Below are positions 58,771-64,000 of a DNA stretch of 64,000 nt, in pieces. The position numbers and the translations under genes were made by a program. Under the pieces are notes generated by a model that was not told the origin of the DNA, did no database searches, and worked only from the letters and a program-made list of their open reading frames with translations. The stretch's first letter is position 1. Every line of letters begins with the position of its first letter. The stretch is from Polytrichum commune (Eukaryota; Streptophyta; Polytrichopsida; Polytrichales; Polytrichaceae), in assembly GCA_950295325.1 (NCBI GenBank), contig OX485803.1:38145554-38209553 (forward strand). Direction: 5' to 3'.

Positions 58771-61700
58771 TGTTGTTGGTGGCCTGTCTGACTAGATCCC
58801 ATCCCCAAAGAAAGACAAAGACAATGTTGAGGAGTTCTTCCCAACACTTGACACTGGTTATGGTGTGCTATGTTCTGTACATTTTGGAAAGGTTGAACGG
58901 TGACGGCATATGGGTGGTGAGGCTGTTGCCGTTCCAAAGTTCCAAAACATTCAGCCATCAACAATTGGCATGTTGATTGAACAGTGCAAGAATGGGCCGG
59001 GACATTACTTCACATGCCCTAGCACAACAGGCTGGGATGGCACGGGCCCAAACTAGTTAAACACATGATGGAAAGGTATCCGCATACAAACCACCATTCT
59101 TTTTGGATGCCTTAGTTGGGTTCAGTATTTCACATGTTTGTGAGCCTGGGACTCTTTTTTTATCATGAGAAACGGCTGAAGTGTTGGAGATTATCAGTAC
59201 TGAATCTGGCAGCTTTTGTTTGGTTATGGTGTGTTGTCGAAGCCTCCCCTGTACATGTATGTTTGGTAACTTATTCCATCACAATTTCCTTGTTTGTATA
59301 ATGGACCTGTGTCCTTCCCTTGTTCTGAAGTTTCATTGCAGATCCTTCCACATACTCCATAGACGAGGCAAAATCGTGGTAAGTGCTTCAAACCTGTTCA
59401 TATCATGTCATATGGTACACTATTGACCTTATTTCGACACTAAATACATTGGGGGTAATATTGTGGCTGCGCACCAATTCACCAACTCACAATATATTAC
59501 ATCAGAGGTCCACGTTGTAGGCTGCAATATTTGTATTTGGATTGAAAGTAGTGTCCACTTGAACCTCCAACCTTGGGGAGGGATAAGAATGTGGATTTAT
59601 CATGGCGGCTTGATAAGTGTAACTAGGGCTGCACACCATTTTTATTTACTATGGGCCACACTATATACTGCATACTATAAATATCCTTCATACCAAATTG
59701 TTGGGAACTTTATGTACTTTACTAGGTATACTATGTAGTTTGGCAAAGTTTTGAGATCTGAAGGCACCATCGTGAATGATTTATCACAATACTGGTACTA
59801 TGGTAATATATGGTATCACAATATGGCTAACCACTGTGGAGACACACTACTGTACTGACTGGTGAATTCTCGTTTTGAGTGAGTTCTTTGCAATATGGTA
59901 AATTCATTTTTGTGGACACTAAATGCATGTAACTTCACTTGAAAACTTGATGTGTTGTTGGTTTTAAAGCCAACTGACGCCCTAATTTTCTTAGAGACCC
60001 CAATTCAGTCACCTAAGTTTTTCCCCCAAGTGGGCAAATACTTTTTTCAACATGAACAATAGTTATCACTGTAGGATTAAAAATGGAGCTCACTGGCTGA
60101 AAGAGACAAAATGTCTTTATTAACGTTCTTCACTTTGGGGAGTCCTATGTGACTAACACTACTGTAGTCAAACGAGGTTATTGCCTTTGAACATGCCCAT
60201 AGAAATTAGATATGTTTGATTCATGGAAACTCAATGTAAATAAGGCATTTGATAATTTATCTAGGTCAGGTAAGGAATTGTGGTGCCCAAAGTGACTGCG
60301 ATAGGCACTTCCATCTTACTTTCTGTTGGAGATATATAGAGTTACTGCCGTAGTGGCCTCAAAACATCACTTATTGATTGCTTTATTCCAATTAGATCAA
60401 TACATGTATCTCACGGAATAATAATGAGATTTGAGCTCATATATATATATATATATATGTATATATGTTGCGTACATACACTTGGTCACCATTGTTGTTT
60501 AAAATTCTATTTTCACTTCTTGTGTAATAAGTTGTATTACATATAGTTTCAATCTCATAAACCAATGAATTTGAACCAATCTAGCTTATGGCCTCCCATC
60601 TAAATGGTGGGGATACTTGTTTTTTTATGAAGCGTTTTATGATGTTCTATATTGATAGTTCTAGAATCATCTTTATCAATCAAGTATAGATTATGACACA
60701 GCCTTTCATCAATGAGTAAAATTATAGAAGTTGTCCAATTTTTCACATAAATTGCCTAGGTACTACTTTGTTAGCAAAGTAATAGAAATAGGGTGAGATC
60801 TGATATAGGGTACTTTTTATTTTTGCAAGCACACATATTGAAAAAATATTGAAAATATACCATTATTTCTATTGACATATTTCATTATAAATAATGTACA
60901 ATTTCCAATACTGTCATGTACTAGTTTTTTTTTTAATAATTACATATAGGATATTGTGTTTGAGATGACATAACCCTTCTCAAGGTTCTTTCCTAAGATG
61001 TACACAATGCGGATGAAGATTTGTATAGGGCTACTCATGTTATCTAGTTCAAACTCTCTTGTACAATCCATGCTAGTTGTAGATGGTTTGGGTAATTTAA
61101 AACAACAAAGAAGAGGCAATTTTTGAATTAAGGTAAGGTTTGGGAATTTTTTTAAGTTCAAACAATCAAATGGTGCAAGATATGTGGCAATGTAGAAGTA
61201 GGAAAAAAAAGATAAAAAAAGATAAATACACCCCCCAAATGTAAAAAAAACTAAATTAAATATTTTTAACACATGCATTTGAGTAATATATGGCTAGGTG
61301 TGGTTCTAAGATAGACACCACAAAGACATGTGTATAAAAGAGATTAGAGTTCGAGCTCACCATTCTAGGCTCAATGGTCAACATGATTTGGGGGTGGGGG
61401 GGCTTATAAGACCACTTCCATGAGCACAAGAATCTTCACTTTGGTAATGAAGAAATTCATACAAGCTCGAAACATTACGAGGCAATGGCTATGGCAAGGA
61501 ATCCGTGGTGTCTCCATAAACTCATTCATCATCAAGGTGAACATGCCATGAACTATTTATAGTTTGAAAATATTTTTTGATCATTTGACTCTAGAAATGG
61601 AGTAAAGACCCTAAATTAGTCTAGTGGACTCCAATTAAAATGAATCATCCCTCAATCTTGCAAGGGACTTGTTTTACTAGGAAGCCCTTCTTCCACAATG

Positions 61701-62849
61701 TACGAGTTTACATGATGCCACAAACCCTTGGCCAATGGGCACAAATTTGGGCACAAATTAGATTTGTTTTGTGGTTCACACTAATTGCGTGTTTCATATC
61801 TTGCAAGAAGTGGCCATAGGGATAAAATGTGTATGATTAACACCAGTCTACTTTAGATTATCAAGGATAACATGTGACTGCAATGAGTTGAGTTCGGATA
61901 ATTAGTAAAATCCTAGGTTTAAGATGTGGACCAGTGTTGTGCGGATATTGATCTTGTTAATAGCTTCTAGTTATGATTTTTGAAGACAAATTAGAAGCAA
62001 AGAACCTTTGGTATAGGGGTTTGAGAGTTTGGAACCTCCAATCCCAGTTACTTAAAAAAAAAATTCAAAGATCCAAAGGTTTTCATGAAAGAATTGGCAA
62101 AGAATTGGTAGTGTTTTAGGAGGTTCATTGACTTGACTAGGTTTTGATTTTGTTGAAAACCATGGTTATGAATCAAATTTTGTTATTTGGAAATTTCAGA
62201 ACCATAATTATAAATTTAAAGAACTATTGTGAGAACTGCCAAGGGTTTGGTGCCAATTTCAATACCCGCCCAACAATGGTGCGAAGCTTGTTGCACTTGA
62301 TTAGTAAATTGGCAATGCAGTTGGAGAGAGAGAGAGAGAGAGAGAGAATTATCACGTACAAGGGTACCTCTCATTCATCCAACACAAAAACCACCCTAAC
62401 ATAGTATGCATCTTGGAGCTTCCATTTTCTTAGTTGGTTGGACATTGGAATTTCACAACATTACTGTGTTGACGGGTTACGTTCACGGGCCCAACAGTGG
62501 ATTCGAGAAACACAGACTCCGGATGCCGGAATCCCATTGCTTCAGACTACATCATAAATCAGGGCAGCTGAACACAACTCATCATCAACAGACTAATGTT
62601 GTTATGCACATTTTGAAGATGACAAATAGTCTACTTCAAATCATTTAAGATGCATCGGCAACAAACCCATCGTAGCTAGGGGTCAAAACCCATCTTTAAC
62701 GTTACATGGGTGAGAGGTACGCTCTCATACAAATCATTCCCTCTCGCCTGCAAGTGCCCTTACACACACTAGACCTGACATGGTGTAAGCTTAGCACTGA
62801 CACACATTGACAAAACCACCAGACCTAGCTGACCAATAATGTGGCATAA
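58771..62849. other. 3' flank and intergenic DNA
   Basis: The first few hundred bases are presumably the 3' UTR of the methyltransferase-ACT gene. The rest contains an (AT)n run at about 60440-60460 and no recognised gene. A single end of the 23115-23318 MITE family lies at about 62348-62385. Confidence 0.5.
62324..62347. repeat. (GA)n microsatellite
   Basis: Twelve GA units immediately before the MITE-end-like sequence at 62348. Confidence 0.95.
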
Positions 62850-63082
62850 ATAAATATTGCCACGTGTCGTCCTCACACGCTCCCTTCTCTGCTTTGACTG
62901 GAGCCACCCATTTGATGAGGGGACATTGGCACTTTGGCACCTCATTCCCATCTCTATTAATAACTCAGTGGACGAGAATGAGGTGCCAAAGTGCCAATGC
63001 CCCCTCTCCTGACATGGGTGGCTCCATCCAATCCGAGAATGACACGTGTGAGGAGAGGATGACGTGGCAAGGCTGCATTTAC
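62850..63082. mobile_element. Hairpin MITE, ~105-bp arms
   Basis: The core arms are almost perfect: CATTGGCACTTTGGCACCTC (62929-62942 onward) pairs with GAGGTGCCAAAGTGCCAATG (62980-62999). Outside this, GGAGCCACCCAT pairs with ATGGGTGGCTCC, and TTGCCACGTGTC-type sequence pairs with GACGTGGCAA. The loop is about 25 bp. No convincing target duplication was found. Both arms carry ACGTG cores. Confidence 0.8.
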
Positions 63083-64000
63083 CTTGTAAAATCCACATTC
63101 GTAATAAGAAGATGCATGTGCTTTTCCATATCAGATTTCATGGACGATCTATCTGACTATGCACCAAGCACATGATTTATTAGTGTGGCCCACATTGGAA
63201 ACGGATATTTGTATTTGAGTGAGTGGTGTGGTTAGGTGTGAACCTATGAACGGATATATTCAAAAACAACTTGTGTTTCAAAGTGATTGGACGACGTGGC
63301 TTAAATTCAAATACTCTCCTCACCATTTTCCGCATAAGTTTGGAGTTCCTATGAACATAAAAACGTGTTACCAAAGTGGAGATTCTTTCTCGCATTAAAT
63401 GATTGTATGAACCCTCCCGATTTGAGTCGTTGTTGAACCACAAGCACATCGTCTACTCTCTTGTATACACGTGGCTATTTGATGTCCGTTCTTAGATCCA
63501 CACCTAATCCTACAACACTCAAATATAAGTGTACGTTTAAAATGAGTAACCGAATTAGGTCCGCTTACCTTAGGGTATCATAGCTCACGGTGGCCACACA
63601 ATTGTGGTACCTTGGTAGTTGGAACTTGAAAGGAACGACAATCTATGGGATAGCCCATGGTGATGAAGAGCGTGATAGCATTCGACTTGTTCACCTCTCT
63701 AGTACACTAAATATGATATTTAGTGTCGCCAATTCTAATTGTCTTGCACAATACTAATTGTAAACCGCGGAGCAGTGTCACCAACACTAAATAACACCCA
63801 ATGGGTGAACTCATCCATCATTCCATGACAATATTTGTTCACTTATTCATAACAAGTGTCATCCGAAAAATTTGAGGGGAAAATAATTATTTTGAGTCGG
63901 AGTAGAGAGCCCTTTACGGTCCCATGGGCACTCTCGTTTTGTGGGCACCACACCAATGGGCTCTCAAGCATTCATTGGCTTGTAAATGAATTATTGGGTT
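63083..64000. other. Intergenic, no gene
   Basis: Contains a diverged relative (63700-63860) of the repeat at 25660-25930. No coding sequence is supported. Confidence 0.45.

Noticed and set aside
61300-61375. tRNA-like GAGTTCGAGCTCACC box
   Set aside because: Resembles a B box, but no A box at proper spacing and no foldable tRNA or repeat family was seen.

Overview
This is nuclear DNA of a land plant. The window is AT-rich and gene-poor, and its genes are intron-containing: a CYP71-clan cytochrome P450, a wound-induced (WUN1-type) protein, and a multi-exon methyltransferase gene. The repeats are also plant-like: copia, PIF/Harbinger, pogo/Tigger, tRNA-derived SINE, LINE, and many miniature or foldback elements with (CT)n and (AT)n microsatellites. 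I cannot name the species. No bacterial, organellar or viral gene organisation is visible.

Layout. 0.5-2.8 kb: a MITE and a WUN1-like 3' exon on the minus strand, followed by a tandem array of copies of its 3' end. 4.1-8.2 kb: the two decayed convergent genes of a PIF/Harbinger element (Myb/SANT-like protein and DDE transposase), split by a pogo-like remnant. 10.9-16.1 kb: a decayed copia element on the minus strand carrying a nested solo LTR, which itself carries a 354-bp foldback element. Its 5' part is a 1.2-kb degenerate tandem array. 16.7-19.0 kb: a complete three-exon P450 of 585 residues on the minus strand, with a G-box cluster farther upstream. 20.7-35.9 kb: repeat-dominated DNA with a LINE tail, a SINE, small MITEs and a TTAA-bounded piggyBac-like miniature element. 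35.9-37.6 kb: a TA-flanked Tigger element with a long intact DDE reading frame. 38.0-39.3 and 48.1-50.7 kb: two oppositely oriented copies of one LTR-like repeat, each with its own minisatellite. 45.1-46.3 kb: a 1.26-kb almost complete foldback element with a 9-bp target duplication. 51.3-58.8 kb: a plus-strand gene. 58.8-64 kb: mostly unassigned DNA plus one hairpin MITE.

The most interesting gene is at 52.8-58.8 kb. Eight exons join with consistent splice sites and phases into a 523-codon frame. It pairs an N-terminal class I SAM-dependent methyltransferase fold (O-methyltransferase type, with odd active-site residues) with a C-terminal ACT domain, through a roughly 230-residue low-complexity linker. 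An intron carries a 5S-rRNA-like element (a Cassandra LTR or a 5S-derived SINE). An ACT domain normally binds small ligands such as amino acids, so a ligand-gated methyltransferase is a reasonable inference, but the exon joins rest on sequence reading alone.

Exon boundaries were chosen by eye from GT/AG sites, phase and homology. Family names come from motifs I recognise; no database search was run.
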